Shown here piece after piece: positions 8,435 to 19,516 of a stretch of 41,261 bases of DNA (its first letter is position 1; the number at the start of each line of letters is the position of its first letter). The position numbers and the translations under genes are program-made. Location of the stretch: the NCBI GenBank assembly GCA_027451225.1, contig DAIDJU010000154.1, forward strand, positions 1 to 41,261, read 5' to 3'. The notes under the pieces are model-generated. The model had not been told where the DNA came from. It did not search any database and saw only the letters and a list, made by a program, of their open reading frames with translations. Source of the DNA: Acidocella sp. (GTDB lineage: Bacteria > Pseudomonadota > Alphaproteobacteria > Acetobacterales > Acetobacteraceae).

Positions 8435-9444
8435 GATGCAGACACCGTTTTGAGCCGCTCCAGCACATCCGCCGCAGCTCCGGTATCGATTGCCGCCGCC
8501 GCCCGGGCCACGCCTTCGGGCAGGGTTTTAACATGCTCCGCCACGATCAGCGCCGCGGCGGCATTGAACAAGATCGTATCGCGATAGCCGTTGCGCGCGC
8601 CGTGTAGCACGGCAAGCAGCGCCGCCGCGTTCTCGGCGGCGTCGCCGCCTTTCAGCGCCTCCAGCGGCACGGGGGCCAAGCCCGCATCCGCCGCCGTCAC
8701 GCTGAATTCCTTGATCTCCCCGCGATGCAGCGAGACGACATGGTTCTCGGCGGAGAGAATCAGCTCATCCAGCCCGCCGCCATGCACCACCCAGGCCGAC
8801 TCGCTGCCCAGATCGCGCAGCGTCTCCGCCACCGGGCGGGCCCAGGCGGGGTCGTACACGCCCACGAGTTGGCGCTTCACCCCGGCGGGGTTGGCCAGCG
8901 GGCCGGTGAGGTTGAACAGCGTGCGCGTGCCCAGCTCCACCCGTACCGGGGCGGCGTGGCGCAGGGCGGGATGATGGCGCGGCGCGAACAGGAACACGCA
9001 GCCGACCTCGCGCAGAATCGCGGAAAGCCGCTCGATCGGCGCCTCGATATTCACGCCCAGGGCCACCAGCGCATCCGCCGCGCCGGAGCGGGAGGACAGC
9101 GCCTTGTTGCCATGCTTGGCCACCGTCACGCCGCAGCCCGCTAGCACGAAGGTAACGGCGGTGGAGATGTTCAGGCTGGCAGCGCCATCGCCGCCCGTGC
9201 CGCAAACGTCGATGGCCCCGTCCGGCGCGTCGATCCGCGTCATGCGCGCGCGCATCGCGGTCACGGCGCCGGTCAGCTCGGCCACGGTCTCGCCCCGGGA
9301 GCGCATGGCCATCAGCATGCCGCCGATCTGCGCCGGAGTCGCCTGCCCGTCCATGATGATGCCGAACGCCGCCTCGGCCTCGGCCACGCTCAGCGTCTCC
9401 CCCTTGCCGAGACGCGCCAGCACCGGTTTGAGCGAAACGCTCAT
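8431..9444 (-). CDS. trpD: anthranilate phosphoribosyltransferase
   Basis: Transfers phosphoribose from PRPP to anthranilate, the second step of tryptophan synthesis. The 337-residue protein starts at the ATG at 9444 ([12 protein letters not shown]), overlapping the trpG stop by four bases. A longer in-frame extension reaching 9798 is only the opposite reading of trpG. Signatures are [28 protein letters not shown] (PRPP and anthranilate binding), [16 protein letters not shown] and the [11 protein letters not shown] block. It is separate from trpG, unlike the enterobacterial fusion. Confidence 0.97.
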   Translation of the reverse strand: MSVSLKPVLARLGKGETLSVAEAEAAFGIIMDGQATPAQIGGMLMAMRSRGETVAELTGAVTAMRARMTRIDAPDGAIDVCGTGGDGAASLNISTAVTFVLAGCGVTVAKHGNKALSSRSGAADALVALGVNIEAPIERLSAILREVGCVFLFAPRHHPALRHAAPVRVELGTRTLFNLTGPLANPAGVKRQLVGVYDPAWARPVAETLRDLGSESAWVVHGGGLDELILSAENHVVSLHRGEIKEFSVTAADAGLAPVPLEALKGGDAAENAAALLAVLHGARNGYRDTILFNAAAALIVAEHVKTLPEGVARAAAAIDTGAAADVLERLKTVSAS

Positions 9445-10034
9445 GCGGCGACCGGCTGAGCCTCGCGCGCCAGGCGCAGGAAATTGCCCAGGATCTGGTG
9501 CCCGCCGGAGGTGGCGATGCTCTCCGGGTGGAACTGCACGCCGTAGATCGGCAAGGTGGCGTGGCGCAGGCCCATCACGGTGCCGTCCTCGGTCCAGGCC
9601 GTGGCCACCAGGCAGTCCGGCATGGTGGAGCGCCGCACGATCAGCGAGTGATAGCGCGTGGCGGTGAAGGGGTTGGGCAGGCCGGAGAAGATGTCCGTAT
9701 TGTCGTGGAAGATCGGGCTGGTCTTGCCATGCACCGGCTCCGCGCCACGAATCACCTCGCCGCCGAAGGCCTGGCCGATGGATTGGTGGCCAAGGCACAC
9801 ACCGAATAGCGGCACGCGGCGCTCGGCCGCCAGCTTCACCATGTCCAGGCAGATGCCTGCCTCGTTGGGCGTGCAGGGGCCGGGGGAGAGCACGATGGCC
9901 TCCGGGTTCAGCGCCAGCGCCTCTTCGGCGGTCAGCGCATCGTTGCGCTTCACCAGGCAGTCCGCGCCGAGATCGCCGAAGAACTGCACGAGGTTGAAGG
10001 TAAAGCTGTCGTAATTGTCGATAAGCAGGATCAT
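9441..10034 (-). CDS. trpG: anthranilate synthase glutamine amidotransferase subunit
   Basis: Supplies ammonia from glutamine to TrpE for anthranilate synthesis; the homologue also serves folate synthesis (PabA) in some bacteria. The 197 residues are a class I amidotransferase: [20 protein letters not shown] at the start, [12 protein letters not shown], the nucleophile Cys in [15 protein letters not shown], and the catalytic His/Glu in VQFHPESI. It lies six bases after trpE and overlaps trpD by four, so the three are translated together. Confidence 0.96.
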   Translation of the reverse strand: MILLIDNYDSFTFNLVQFFGDLGADCLVKRNDALTAEEALALNPEAIVLSPGPCTPNEAGICLDMVKLAAERRVPLFGVCLGHQSIGQAFGGEVIRGAEPVHGKTSPIFHDNTDIFSGLPNPFTATRYHSLIVRRSTMPDCLVATAWTEDGTVMGLRHATLPIYGVQFHPESIATSGGHQILGNFLRLAREAQPVAA

Positions 10035-10040
10035 GGCTTG

Positions 10041-11546
10041 TTACTCCGGCGCGGCGACATAGCGCACCGCGTCCTCAGCGGCGCGGAACAAAGCGCGCGC
10101 CTTTTGCACGGATTCGGCATATTCGGCCTCGGCATCCGAGTCGGCAACCACGCCGACACCGGCCTGCACGTACATCTTGCCGTCCTTCAGCACCGCCGTG
10201 CGCAGGCCGATGCAGGTGTCCATCGTGCCATTGGCGGCGAAATAGCCGATGCACCCAGCATACAGCCCACGGCGCGAGGGTTCCAGCTCCTCGATGATCT
10301 CCATCGCCCGCACCTTCGGCGCGCCCGAGAGCGTACCGGCGGGGAAGCCCGCGATCAGCGCGTCCAGCGCGTCCAGATCCGGGCGGAGCTTACCCTCGAC
10401 AGTCGAGGAAATGTGCATGACGTGCGAATAGCGCTCGACGACGAAGCTCTTCACCACATTCACCGAGCCGATCTCGGCAACACGGCCGACATCGTTGCGC
10501 CCGAGATCAAGCAGCATGAGATGCTCGGCCCGCTCCTTCGGGTCCGCCAGCAGCTCCTCTTCCAGCGCGTGGTCCTCGGCGGCGTCCACGCCACGGCGGC
10601 GGGTGCCGGCCAGCGGGCGGATCGTCACCTTGCCGTCGCGCAGCCGCACCAGGATTTCCGGGCTGGAGCCGACGGCGCAGAAATTGCCGAAATCCAGGAA
10701 GAACAGGAACGGCGCCGGGTTGATGCGGCGGAGCGAGCGGTACAGCGCGAAGGGCGGCAGGGAGAAATTGGCCTCGAAGCGCTGGGAGGGGACGATCTGG
10801 AACGCATCGCCCGCGCGGATATAGTTCTTCGCCGTCTCCACGACGCCGAGGAACTCCTCCTTCTCCATGTTGGAGCTCTGCTCCAGCGGCTCCAGCAGGC
10901 GGCCTTTCAGCGGCGGCACCGGGCGTTCCAGCGCCTGGGCCACGTCGTTCAGCCGGGCTTCAGCCGCGGCGAAAGCCTCGGCGGCGGAAACGCCCTCGCG
11001 CGGGTAGACCGGGGCGGCGATGGTCATCTCGTCGGTCACGCCGTCGAAGATGATGAACACGCCAGGGCGGGCCAGCACGGCGTCGGGGATTTCCAGCACA
11101 TCCGGCTTCAACGCCGGGAGGTCTTCCATCAGCCGCACCATGTCGTAGCCAAGATACCCCAGCAGCCCGCCGGTCATGGGCGGCAGGCAGTCGGGCACGT
11201 CCAGCTTCGTCTGGGCGATCAGCGCGCGCAGGTTCTTCAGCGGAGCCTCGCCCACGGGGGTGAAGGCGTCGGGGCTGGTCTGGGCGTCGCGGTTGATGGA
11301 GGCGATGCCGTGCTCACAGCGCCAGATCAGGTCCGGCGCCATGGCGATAACGGAGTAACGCCCGCGCGCGGCCCCGCCTTCCACGCTTTCCAGCAGGAAG
11401 GAGTAAGGCTGGCCATGCGCCACCTTGAGGAAGGCGGCCACCGGGGTGAGCAGATCGGCGATCCCGTGCCGCCAGACCAGCGCGCCGCGTCCCTGGTCGT
11501 AGGCGGCACGGAAGGTCTCGAAACGGTCTGGCGAAACGGCGTTCAT
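10041..11546 (-). CDS. trpE: anthranilate synthase component I
   Basis: Converts chorismate to anthranilate with TrpG; this is the committed and feedback-controlled step. The 501-residue chain carries the tryptophan-binding LLES motif in the N-terminal domain (FLLESVEGG) and the chorismate-binding core: [37 protein letters not shown], and the C-terminal [15 protein letters not shown] and [19 protein letters not shown] ribosome binding site precedes the ATG by eight bases. Only 13 bases separate it from ppiD, so there is no room for a trp leader-peptide attenuator directly in front of it. Confidence 0.97.
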   Translation of the reverse strand: MNAVSPDRFETFRAAYDQGRGALVWRHGIADLLTPVAAFLKVAHGQPYSFLLESVEGGAARGRYSVIAMAPDLIWRCEHGIASINRDAQTSPDAFTPVGEAPLKNLRALIAQTKLDVPDCLPPMTGGLLGYLGYDMVRLMEDLPALKPDVLEIPDAVLARPGVFIIFDGVTDEMTIAAPVYPREGVSAAEAFAAAEARLNDVAQALERPVPPLKGRLLEPLEQSSNMEKEEFLGVVETAKNYIRAGDAFQIVPSQRFEANFSLPPFALYRSLRRINPAPFLFFLDFGNFCAVGSSPEILVRLRDGKVTIRPLAGTRRRGVDAAEDHALEEELLADPKERAEHLMLLDLGRNDVGRVAEIGSVNVVKSFVVERYSHVMHISSTVEGKLRPDLDALDALIAGFPAGTLSGAPKVRAMEIIEELEPSRRGLYAGCIGYFAANGTMDTCIGLRTAVLKDGKMYVQAGVGVVADSDAEAEYAESVQKARALFRAAEDAVRYVAAPE

Positions 11547-11559
11547 TCTCTATCCAACG

Positions 11560-13440
11560 TTACTGGTATAGCTGCGAGAGCAGCTTCTGGTTCACCTGAA
11601 CCTTGTCGCGCTGCTGCAGCCCGTCAAGGAAGCTCTCACCGATATCCTCCTGCAAGAGCTTTGTCATCGCCTGCGTGAGCTGGGCGTAATCCGTGGGGTC
11701 CTGATCCGGGGTGGGGTCCACCACCTTGCTCAGCACGGCCACGGTGAAGCCGGTGGCGGTCTGCTGCATCGTGGCCTGGCCGGGCTTGAGGCTGAACAGC
11801 ACGTTCACGAATTGCTGATCCACGCCGGCGGGCAGCTGGCCGTTGCGGGTAACGGCCGGGATGGCGGTCACGCTGTAATGCTTGGCGGCGGCCAGGGCGT
11901 CGAGCTTCTGGCCCTGTTGCAGGGCGTAGAACAGGTCGGCGGCCTTCTGCTCGGCCTCGCGGGTCTGCTGGTCGGCCACCCAGGCGGCCACAACCTTGTT
12001 GCGGACCTGCGCGAAGGGGGCGAGCGCCGGGGGGATCACCTGCTCGACGGTCAGCGCGAAATAGCTGCCATCCGGCCCGTTGGTGAGCTGCGCCGGGTCG
12101 CCCTGATGCGCGGCGAAGGCGGCCTTGACGATGGCGTCCTTCAGATCCTCGCCGCCCGGCACCGGGGCGGGCGTGCCATCCGGCGTGTCGCCGCTGGCGT
12201 CCAACGTGCCCTCGGCGGCGGTAAGGCCGAGATTGCCCGGGAGCTGGTCGAGCGGCGTCTGCCCGGCCAGGGCGTCCTGCAACCCGTCCACATCCTGCGC
12301 CACATCGGCCTGCGCCTTTTGCAGTTGCAGCTGCTGCACCACCTGGGCGCGCAGGGCGGCCTGGTCCGGCCCGCTCTGGCCGGTCTGCGTCACCTTGAAC
12401 ACATACATGCCGGTATCGCCCGCGACCGGCCCGACCACCTTGCCCGGCTCGGCGGCGAACACCGCGGCGGCGAGGTTGGGGTTGGGGATCTGCGTCTGCG
12501 TGGCGCTGGAAAGCTCGACGGCGCTGGCGCCGAAGCTCTTGGCCATGGCCTGGATCTCGCTCCAGCTCTTGCCCTTCTTCCACGCGGCCTCGAGGCGCGA
12601 GGAGCTGGCGAGGTCGCCCACCGAGAGCACCTGCACGCTGCGCTCCGGCAGGCTCGGCGCGGTGCCGGCGGCGCGGGCCATGGCGGCGTCCACATCGGCT
12701 TGGGGCACCTGCTCGCTTTGCGCCAGCAGCACCGGGGAGAGCACGACCAGCTTGATCTTGCGGTATTCGGGGGCGGTGAACTGGTCCGGGTGGTTACGCC
12801 AGAAGCGTTGCAGCGTGGCGTCGTCCGGCGTGGCGGGGAGCGGCTGCGTGGCGACGGGGATCTGCACCGTGCTGGCGAAGCGCTGCTCCGCCAGGGCGGA
12901 GAAGAGCGGCTTGATCAGCGCGTCGGGCGCCGCGACCCCGGCCATGACCGGGCCGAGCAGCTGGCGGCTGCTCAGATCACGGCGCACATCGGCGATGAAC
13001 TGGTCCGGTGAGCTGTTATTCTGCTGCAACACCTGGGCGAATTTCGCCTTGTCGAACACGCCGTTGGTCTGGAAGGCCGGGATCTGGCCCATCATCTGGC
13101 GGATCGCCGCATCCGGCACCGCGATGCCGAGCTGCCCCGCCTCCTGCGCCAGCACCTGCTGGCGCAGCACCTGGGCCAAAGCCTGTTCGGCGATCTGCTG
13201 GCGCGTGGCTGCGTCCGGCTGGGTCTGGCCGTTCTGCGCCGCCTGGTTCAGCGCCGACTGATACGCCGCCTGCACCACCGAGACATCCACCGGTTTGCCC
13301 GCGACGCGCGCCACGGCGGTACTGCTCCCCGTGAGCGTGAACACGTTGGAGATGCCCCACAGCACGAAGACGGCGATCAGGAGGATGAAAAACCCCCGCG
13401 CCATCCAGTTACTCATAACTTTACGGACCCAGACCAGCAT
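11560..13440 (-). CDS. ppiD: periplasmic folding chaperone PpiD (SurA-like, parvulin-type)
   Basis: A membrane-anchored chaperone that helps newly exported proteins fold near the SecYEG exit. The 626 residues begin with a short cytosolic end and one transmembrane segment (about residues 14-33, FFILLIAVFVLWG). A SurA-type N-terminal chaperone domain follows (QQIAEQALAQVLRQQVLAQE), then a parvulin-like region around 270-360 that looks degenerate, as it is in inactive PpiD homologues, then a long C-terminal domain. It opens the trp gene run, and its start faces tpiA across about 86 bases. The ppiD-trpE adjacency is a known alphaproteobacterial arrangement. Confidence 0.9.
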   Translation of the reverse strand: MLVWVRKVMSNWMARGFFILLIAVFVLWGISNVFTLTGSSTAVARVAGKPVDVSVVQAAYQSALNQAAQNGQTQPDAATRQQIAEQALAQVLRQQVLAQEAGQLGIAVPDAAIRQMMGQIPAFQTNGVFDKAKFAQVLQQNNSSPDQFIADVRRDLSSRQLLGPVMAGVAAPDALIKPLFSALAEQRFASTVQIPVATQPLPATPDDATLQRFWRNHPDQFTAPEYRKIKLVVLSPVLLAQSEQVPQADVDAAMARAAGTAPSLPERSVQVLSVGDLASSSRLEAAWKKGKSWSEIQAMAKSFGASAVELSSATQTQIPNPNLAAAVFAAEPGKVVGPVAGDTGMYVFKVTQTGQSGPDQAALRAQVVQQLQLQKAQADVAQDVDGLQDALAGQTPLDQLPGNLGLTAAEGTLDASGDTPDGTPAPVPGGEDLKDAIVKAAFAAHQGDPAQLTNGPDGSYFALTVEQVIPPALAPFAQVRNKVVAAWVADQQTREAEQKAADLFYALQQGQKLDALAAAKHYSVTAIPAVTRNGQLPAGVDQQFVNVLFSLKPGQATMQQTATGFTVAVLSKVVDPTPDQDPTDYAQLTQAMTKLLQEDIGESFLDGLQQRDKVQVNQKLLSQLYQ

Positions 13441-13526
13441 CGGCTCTCTTTACCCAAAACCGCTGCCTCTATAGCTAGACCCCCGGAACTCGGCAAATAA
13501 CGGATGCAAACTGGGAGACCATGGAC

Positions 13527-14258
13527 ATGCGGCAACTGATTGCGGGCAACTGGAAGATGAACGGCAAGCTGGCCGAGGTGGCGGGCTACGCCCAGGCGGT
13601 GCGCGCCGCAACGCTGCATGCCGATCTGCTGATCTGCCCGCCCTTCACGCTGATCGACCGTTTCGCCGCCGCGCTGGCGGGCTCGGGCATTGCCCTGGGC
13701 GCGCAGGACTGCCACGCCAACCCGCACGGCGCGCATACCGGCGACACCTCGGCCGCCATGCTGGCCGAAGCCGGGGCGCGCTATATCATCATTGGCCATT
13801 CCGAGCGCCGGCTGGACCATGGCGAGACCAACGCCATCGTGGCGGGCAAGACGGCGGCTGTCATCGCGGCCGGGCTGACGCCGATCGTGTGCGTCGGCGA
13901 GACCGAGGCGCAGCGCGATGCCGGCGAGGCCGAGACCGTGGTGCGCCAGCAGCTCGCCCACAGCCTGCCCGAGGGCTTTGCCGGGGTGATCGCCTATGAA
14001 CCGGTCTGGGCCATCGGCACCGGGCGCACGCCCACCGAGGAGGACGTGGCCGCCATGCACGCCGCCATCCGCGCCGCACTGGTGGAAAAACTGGGCGAAA
14101 CCGGCAAGGGCCTGCTGATTCTGTATGGCGGCTCGGTGAAGCCCGGCAACGCCGCCAGCCTGCTGGCCCTGCCCGAGGTGGGCGGCGCGCTGGTGGGCGG
14201 GGCGAGCCTGAAGGCCGAAGACCTGCTGGCCATCGCCGAGGCTGCCCCGCGCGGCTGA
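13527..14258 (+). CDS. tpiA: triosephosphate isomerase
   Basis: Interconverts dihydroxyacetone phosphate and glyceraldehyde-3-phosphate in glycolysis. The TIM barrel shows AGNWKMNG at the N-terminus (catalytic Asn and Lys), IIGHSERR (catalytic His), AYEPVWAIGTG (catalytic Glu and the mobile loop) and YGGSVKPGN (phosphate binding). Two in-frame ATGs compete, at 13521 and 13527. The GGGAG site ends only three bases before the first but nine before the second, and the family normally begins MR.LIAGNWKMN, so I chose 13527 (243 residues). Confidence 0.97.
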   Translation: MRQLIAGNWKMNGKLAEVAGYAQAVRAATLHADLLICPPFTLIDRFAAALAGSGIALGAQDCHANPHGAHTGDTSAAMLAEAGARYIIIGHSERRLDHGETNAIVAGKTAAVIAAGLTPIVCVGETEAQRDAGEAETVVRQQLAHSLPEGFAGVIAYEPVWAIGTGRTPTEEDVAAMHAAIRAALVEKLGETGKGLLILYGGSVKPGNAASLLALPEVGGALVGGASLKAEDLLAIAEAAPRG

Positions 14259-14350
14259 GGCCGCGCATAGCGCAGCACACGCAGCGCGCGGTTGAACTAT
14301 TGGCGGCGGCGCTTTAGAAGCCGCGAAACCTTTTTCACCCAGGTCCCCAA

Positions 14351-14749
14351 ATGATCAAAGTCCTCCTCGTCCTGCACGTATTCGTCACCATCGCGCTTAT
14401 CGGCGTGGTGCTGATCCAGCGCAGCGAGGGCGGCGGTCTGGGCCTGGGCGGCGGCCAGGGCATGGGCAGCTTCATGACCGGGCGCGGCACCGCCAACCTG
14501 CTTACCCGCACCACCGCCATTCTGGGCACGCTGTTCTTCGTGCTCTCCTTGGCGCTGGCGCTGCTCTATAAGGGCAGCACGGCGAACAACAACGCCGCCA
14601 TCCTCAATGCTCCGGCGCAGAGCACCCCGGCCGTGCCCGCGCCCAGCGCGCCCGCGGCGCCGCTGCCCAGCTCCCTGCCCTCCACCCCGGCGGATGCGCT
14701 GCCCGCACCCAGCGCCCCGGCGGCTCCCGCTCCGGGCGGCGCGCAGTAA
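14351..14749 (+). CDS. secG: preprotein translocase subunit SecG
   Basis: The accessory subunit of the SecYEG protein channel in the inner membrane. The 132 residues have two transmembrane helices (about 4-23 and 56-76) around the conserved loop with QRSEGGGLG and FMTGRGTANLLTRTTA. A long Pro/Ala/Ser-rich C-terminal tail of about 50 residues extends beyond the helices, longer than in enterobacteria but common in alphaproteobacteria. It sits 92 bases after tpiA and 51 bases before pyrG in the classic tpiA-secG-pyrG order. Confidence 0.95.
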   Translation: MIKVLLVLHVFVTIALIGVVLIQRSEGGGLGLGGGQGMGSFMTGRGTANLLTRTTAILGTLFFVLSLALALLYKGSTANNNAAILNAPAQSTPAVPAPSAPAAPLPSSLPSTPADALPAPSAPAAPAPGGAQ

Positions 14750-16432
<1,683 letters not shown>

Positions 16433-16455
16433 GACCGGCGCATTGGAGGGCTAAA

Positions 16456-16482
16456 AAAACGGCGGGGTTTCCCCGCCGTTTT
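16456..16482. terminator. bidirectional terminator (pyrG / sulfotransferase-like gene)
   Basis: A perfect 12-pair stem (16456-16467 with 16471-16482, core CGGCGGGG/CCCCGCCG) closes a TTT loop, with a seven-base A-run on one side and a T-run on the other. It can stop both the pyrG transcript and the convergent minus-strand gene that ends at 16486. Confidence 0.92.
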
Positions 16483-16485
16483 ACG

Positions 16486-17082
16486 TTATGCCTGATTGGG
16501 CTTGGTTATATCGACATGGTTGAAGGGCTGCTGGCCTTTCATCTCCAAAAACGCATCAAGTTTCGGGGCAAGCTCCGGGTCGGAGAGTTCGAACGTGCCC
16601 AGCGCCACATTCCGCTGCCGGGCGTAATCCGTCACCATCTGCGCGAAGCGCCGGTACAGCGCCTCCAGCTCGTCGTCGCCCAGCGAGAGATAATCGCCAA
16701 AATTCTTCCCGTAGGCGATCCAGTACTGCATCTTCTCCAGCACATCCATTTCGCGCTGGTTGATGTGCCGCCTCACCGATTTCACCCACTCGGCAGGCTC
16801 ACGGAGGATGAGAACGAACTTGGCGGCGGGGTAGTTGGTCATCGCCTCGCGGAAGACCACCGGCGCGGGGACGTCGGCCACCGCCTCGAACCCGGTAATG
16901 ATCTTGCTGTACTGGTACCAGACATACTCGCTATCAACCGTCTCCAGCGCCGGCCGACAGATCAGATCAAACCCAATACCGGGCCAGTGCAACGTTTTGA
17001 GCCCGTTGCGTTGGCAAAAATCCGCAAAACTCTGCGTGCCGCTGCGGTGCAAGCTAAGGTTAAAAACCCTGGTCTTTGGCAT
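16486..17082 (-). CDS. sulfotransferase-like protein
   Basis: The 198-residue protein looks like a small PAPS-dependent sulfotransferase of the 'sulfotransferase family' (Sulfotransfer_4-like) fold. The N-terminal strand-loop-helix FNLSLHRSGTQSFADF has the shape of the 5'-phosphosulfate-binding loop, and VLILREPAEWVKSVRRHINQ matches the 3'-phosphate-binding segment. The substrate is unknown. Some bases are visibly poorer in GC than the neighbours (near 47 percent in 16501-16560), which fits an accessory gene. It lies 74 bases after the HAD gene on the same strand and could be the tail of the same transcript, ending at the shared terminator with pyrG. Confidence 0.7.
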   Translation of the reverse strand: MPKTRVFNLSLHRSGTQSFADFCQRNGLKTLHWPGIGFDLICRPALETVDSEYVWYQYSKIITGFEAVADVPAPVVFREAMTNYPAAKFVLILREPAEWVKSVRRHINQREMDVLEKMQYWIAYGKNFGDYLSLGDDELEALYRRFAQMVTDYARQRNVALGTFELSDPELAPKLDAFLEMKGQQPFNHVDITKPNQA

Positions 17083-17156
17083 CCGGCACCCAATCTCTGA
17101 AAATTATCGTCCCAAAACACGCGCGCGGCCGGGCCGCCCGGCGCGTCAACCGCCGC

Positions 17157-17987
17157 TTACCAGCTCAAATCCGGCAGAATCGCCTTGGGCGCGAGGTCAT
17201 TTGCAGCCGCTTCGGCAGAGGCGGCTTCCGGGTGCAAAGCGTGAATGCCCGAGAGTACCCAGAGCGCATCAATCCCCACCCGCGCGGCGCCGGTGATGTC
17301 CGTGCGCAGCGAGTCGCCAATGGCCAGCGTGCGGGCGCGCGGCGTGCCGAGCATCGCCATCACCGGCACGTAGATCGCCGGATCCGGCTTGCCGCGCTCG
17401 ATGACATGCCCGCCCTCGCCCCGGTAAAGCTGGGCCAGCAGCCCGGCGCAGATCACCAGCTCGCCATTCTTGGAAACCTCAAGGTCCGGATTGGCGCAGA
17501 TCATCGGGATGCCCGCCTTCAGACCAGCCTCCAGCACCGGGCGGTACAGCTCCGCGTCGTGCGGGCCGAGATCGTCATCAGGCCCGGTATTGAGCAGGAA
17601 ATCCGCCGCCGCCGGGTCGCCCGCCTCCTCGTAGCCGGGCAGGGTGTCGAACACGTTGCGGTCGCGCTTGGGGCCCAGATGGTAGAGCCGCCGCCCAAGC
17701 TGGGCGAACTCGTCCGTGCGGTCGCGCAGGCCGAGATACACAGCCTCCCCGCTAGACATGATGCCATCATACAGATCCGGCGTGACGCCCATATTCGCCA
17801 GCGTCTGCGCGATGCCGTGCGGGCGGCGCGGCGCGTTGGTGAGGAACACCACGCGCTTGCCCGCCGCGCGCAGCCTGGTCAGGCACTCCAGCACACCGGG
17901 GAAGAGCCGGACGCCATTATGCACCACGCCCCAAAGATCGACGATGAAGCCATCGTAGTTTTCCGCCAGCGCGCCGAAACCGCTCAT
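17157..17987 (-). CDS. HAD-superfamily class IIA hydrolase (TIGR01459-like)
   Basis: A 276-residue phosphatase-type protein. Motif I is DLWGVVHNG (nucleophile Asp near residue 17), motif II lies in FLTNAPRRP, motif III around ERGKPDPAIY, and motif IV is AIGDSLRTDITGA, whose acidic residues bind Mg. The cap sits between motifs II and III, which defines class IIA (NagD-like). The subfamily with a DLWGV nucleophile loop is widespread in alphaproteobacteria, with no assigned substrate. Its ATG overlaps the pyrD stop by four bases, which suggests a phosphate-containing substrate tied to nucleotide metabolism, but that is inference. Confidence 0.88.
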   Translation of the reverse strand: MSGFGALAENYDGFIVDLWGVVHNGVRLFPGVLECLTRLRAAGKRVVFLTNAPRRPHGIAQTLANMGVTPDLYDGIMSSGEAVYLGLRDRTDEFAQLGRRLYHLGPKRDRNVFDTLPGYEEAGDPAAADFLLNTGPDDDLGPHDAELYRPVLEAGLKAGIPMICANPDLEVSKNGELVICAGLLAQLYRGEGGHVIERGKPDPAIYVPVMAMLGTPRARTLAIGDSLRTDITGAARVGIDALWVLSGIHALHPEAASAEAAANDLAPKAILPDLSW

Positions 17988-19012
17988 GCCCCCGCTCCCA
18001 CGGCCTGCGCCACATTGGCAAAGCCGCGCTGGCGCAGCAGCGCCGCCAAACCGGTCTTGAGCTTCGGCAGCAGGGCCGGGCCCTGATAGGCGAAGCCGGT
18101 ATAAAGCTGCACCAGCGATGCCCCCGCCAGGATTTTGGCCAGCGCCTGCTCGGGCGTGGACACACCGCCCGCCCCGATGAATGTCAGCCGCCCGCCCGCC
18201 AGCTTATAGGCACGGGCCAGCATGGCGGTGGAAGGCTCGAACAGCGGCGCGCCGGAGAGCCCGCCCGTCTCGCGTTTCAGCGGGCTTTTCAGCGTATGCG
18301 GCCGGGCGATGGTGGTGTTGGAGATGATCAACCCCGTCACGCCATGCTGCACGGCCACCGAGATCACCGCCTCCAGCCCGTCCTCGGAAAGATCGGGCGC
18401 GATTTTCACATAGACCGGCTTGGGCGAGGAAATACCGGAGAGGATCGAGGCCAGACGCTGCTCGGATTGCAAATCGCGCAGGCCGGGCGTGTTGGGCGAG
18501 GAGATGTTGATGGTGATGTAGTCGGCATGGGGGGCCACCGCGCTCACCAGCGCCGGATAGTCGCGCTCCGGGTCCGCGCCCTCCTTGTTGATGCCGACAT
18601 TCGCCCCCAGCACCACGCGCTGGCGGTCCGCCTGCTGAAGGTTCTCGAGGAACACGGCCAGCCCCTCGTTATTGAAGCCCATGCGGTTGATGACGGCCTT
18701 GTCCTCGGTAAGGCGGAACAGGCGCGGGCGCGGGTTGCCCGGCTGCGGGCGGGGTGTCACCGTCCCGGCCTCGACGAAGCCAAAGCCCAGACGCGCCAGC
18801 CCGTTCACGGCGGCGGCGTTCTTGTCGAACCCGGCGGCGAGGCCGATGGGGGTCTTCAGCGTGCGGCCAAAGGCGCGAGTTTCCAGAATCGGGTCGTCGG
18901 GCGAGGTGTCAGCCCCGGCGAGGCCCAGGCGCAGCGCCTTGATGGTGAGGTTATGCGCGGTTTCCGGGTCCAGCCGGCGCATCACCGGCATCAGCAAAGA
19001 GGACGGGAGCAT
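17984..19012 (-). CDS. pyrD: dihydroorotate dehydrogenase (quinone), class 2
   Basis: Oxidises dihydroorotate to orotate with membrane quinone as acceptor, the fourth step of de novo UMP synthesis. The 342 residues have the class 2 N-terminal membrane-associating helix (LLMPVMRRLDPETAHNLTIK) followed by the FMN barrel: PIGLAAGFDKNA, GFVEAGTVTPRPQPGNP, VLGANVGINKEG, INISSPNTPGLRDLQ, VKIAPDLSEDG, GVTGLIISNTT and IGAGGVSTPEQA. The catalytic base Ser of class 2 enzymes is in the INISSPNTPG segment. It lies six bases after a lipoprotein gene. Confidence 0.97.
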   Translation of the reverse strand: MLPSSLLMPVMRRLDPETAHNLTIKALRLGLAGADTSPDDPILETRAFGRTLKTPIGLAAGFDKNAAAVNGLARLGFGFVEAGTVTPRPQPGNPRPRLFRLTEDKAVINRMGFNNEGLAVFLENLQQADRQRVVLGANVGINKEGADPERDYPALVSAVAPHADYITINISSPNTPGLRDLQSEQRLASILSGISSPKPVYVKIAPDLSEDGLEAVISVAVQHGVTGLIISNTTIARPHTLKSPLKRETGGLSGAPLFEPSTAMLARAYKLAGGRLTFIGAGGVSTPEQALAKILAGASLVQLYTGFAYQGPALLPKLKTGLAALLRQRGFANVAQAVGAGA

Positions 19013-19018
19013 TCGGCC

Positions 19019-19432
19019 TTATTTCACGTAAACGAGGATAACAGGAGCCTGCCCCTCGGCGCGGGCGGCGAGGCTGACATGGTCGGCGGCGACGCCATCG
19101 TCGCGGATGGATTGCGCCACCGCGCCCGCCAGCGGGGCGAGGGATTGCAGCGCGCTCGCGGTGGCGTCTGGCGCTGCCTGCGGCGCTTCGGCCGCAACCT
19201 CGAACGCCGCGTCCTTCTTGATCGCCAGCGCCTGTTCAACGGCGCTCCTCAGCGGCGCGTCGAAACCGACGGTGTTCGGCTGGATCGTCACCAGCGGGAT
19301 GCGCCCGGTAAAGGCCGCGGCGGCGGCGATGTCCTGCGTTTGCGGGGCCACCGGGTCCGCCGCCAGGGTTTCCCGCCCCGGCAGGGAGCAGGCGGCAAGA
19401 GGCAGAACAGCCAGAAGAACAAGGGCGCGCAT
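19019..19432 (-). CDS. small lipoprotein of unknown function
   Basis: A 137-residue protein that I do not recognise. The ATG at 19432 gives a clear lipoprotein signal peptide, MRALVLLAVLPLAAC, with lipobox LAAC and the lipidated Cys at residue 15. The mature part is Ala-rich, with a conserved-looking core around GRIPLVTIQPNTVGFDAPLR and a hydrophobic end, APVILVYVK. There are no catalytic motifs and no further membrane segments. Longer upstream readings only extend into the divergent codA gene. It is the first gene of the run with pyrD and the HAD hydrolase, six bases before pyrD. Confidence 0.75.
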   Translation of the reverse strand: MRALVLLAVLPLAACSLPGRETLAADPVAPQTQDIAAAAAFTGRIPLVTIQPNTVGFDAPLRSAVEQALAIKKDAAFEVAAEAPQAAPDATASALQSLAPLAGAVAQSIRDDGVAADHVSLAARAEGQAPVILVYVK

Positions 19433-19516
19433 GGTTCCGGTGTACCCATGTGCGGCTTGCGCGGCAACTGGCAGGCGGCCATGCTGTGCGGCAAGAGACC
19501 ACGGGGAATTAAGACG

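Noticed and set aside
10038-11678. 546-codon open frame opposite trpE
   Set aside because: Antisense shadow; trpE has all its motifs.
18296-19516. Long upstream extension of codA
   Set aside because: The extension lies opposite pyrD and the lipoprotein gene and is unlike any amidohydrolase N-terminus; the family start is at 19517.
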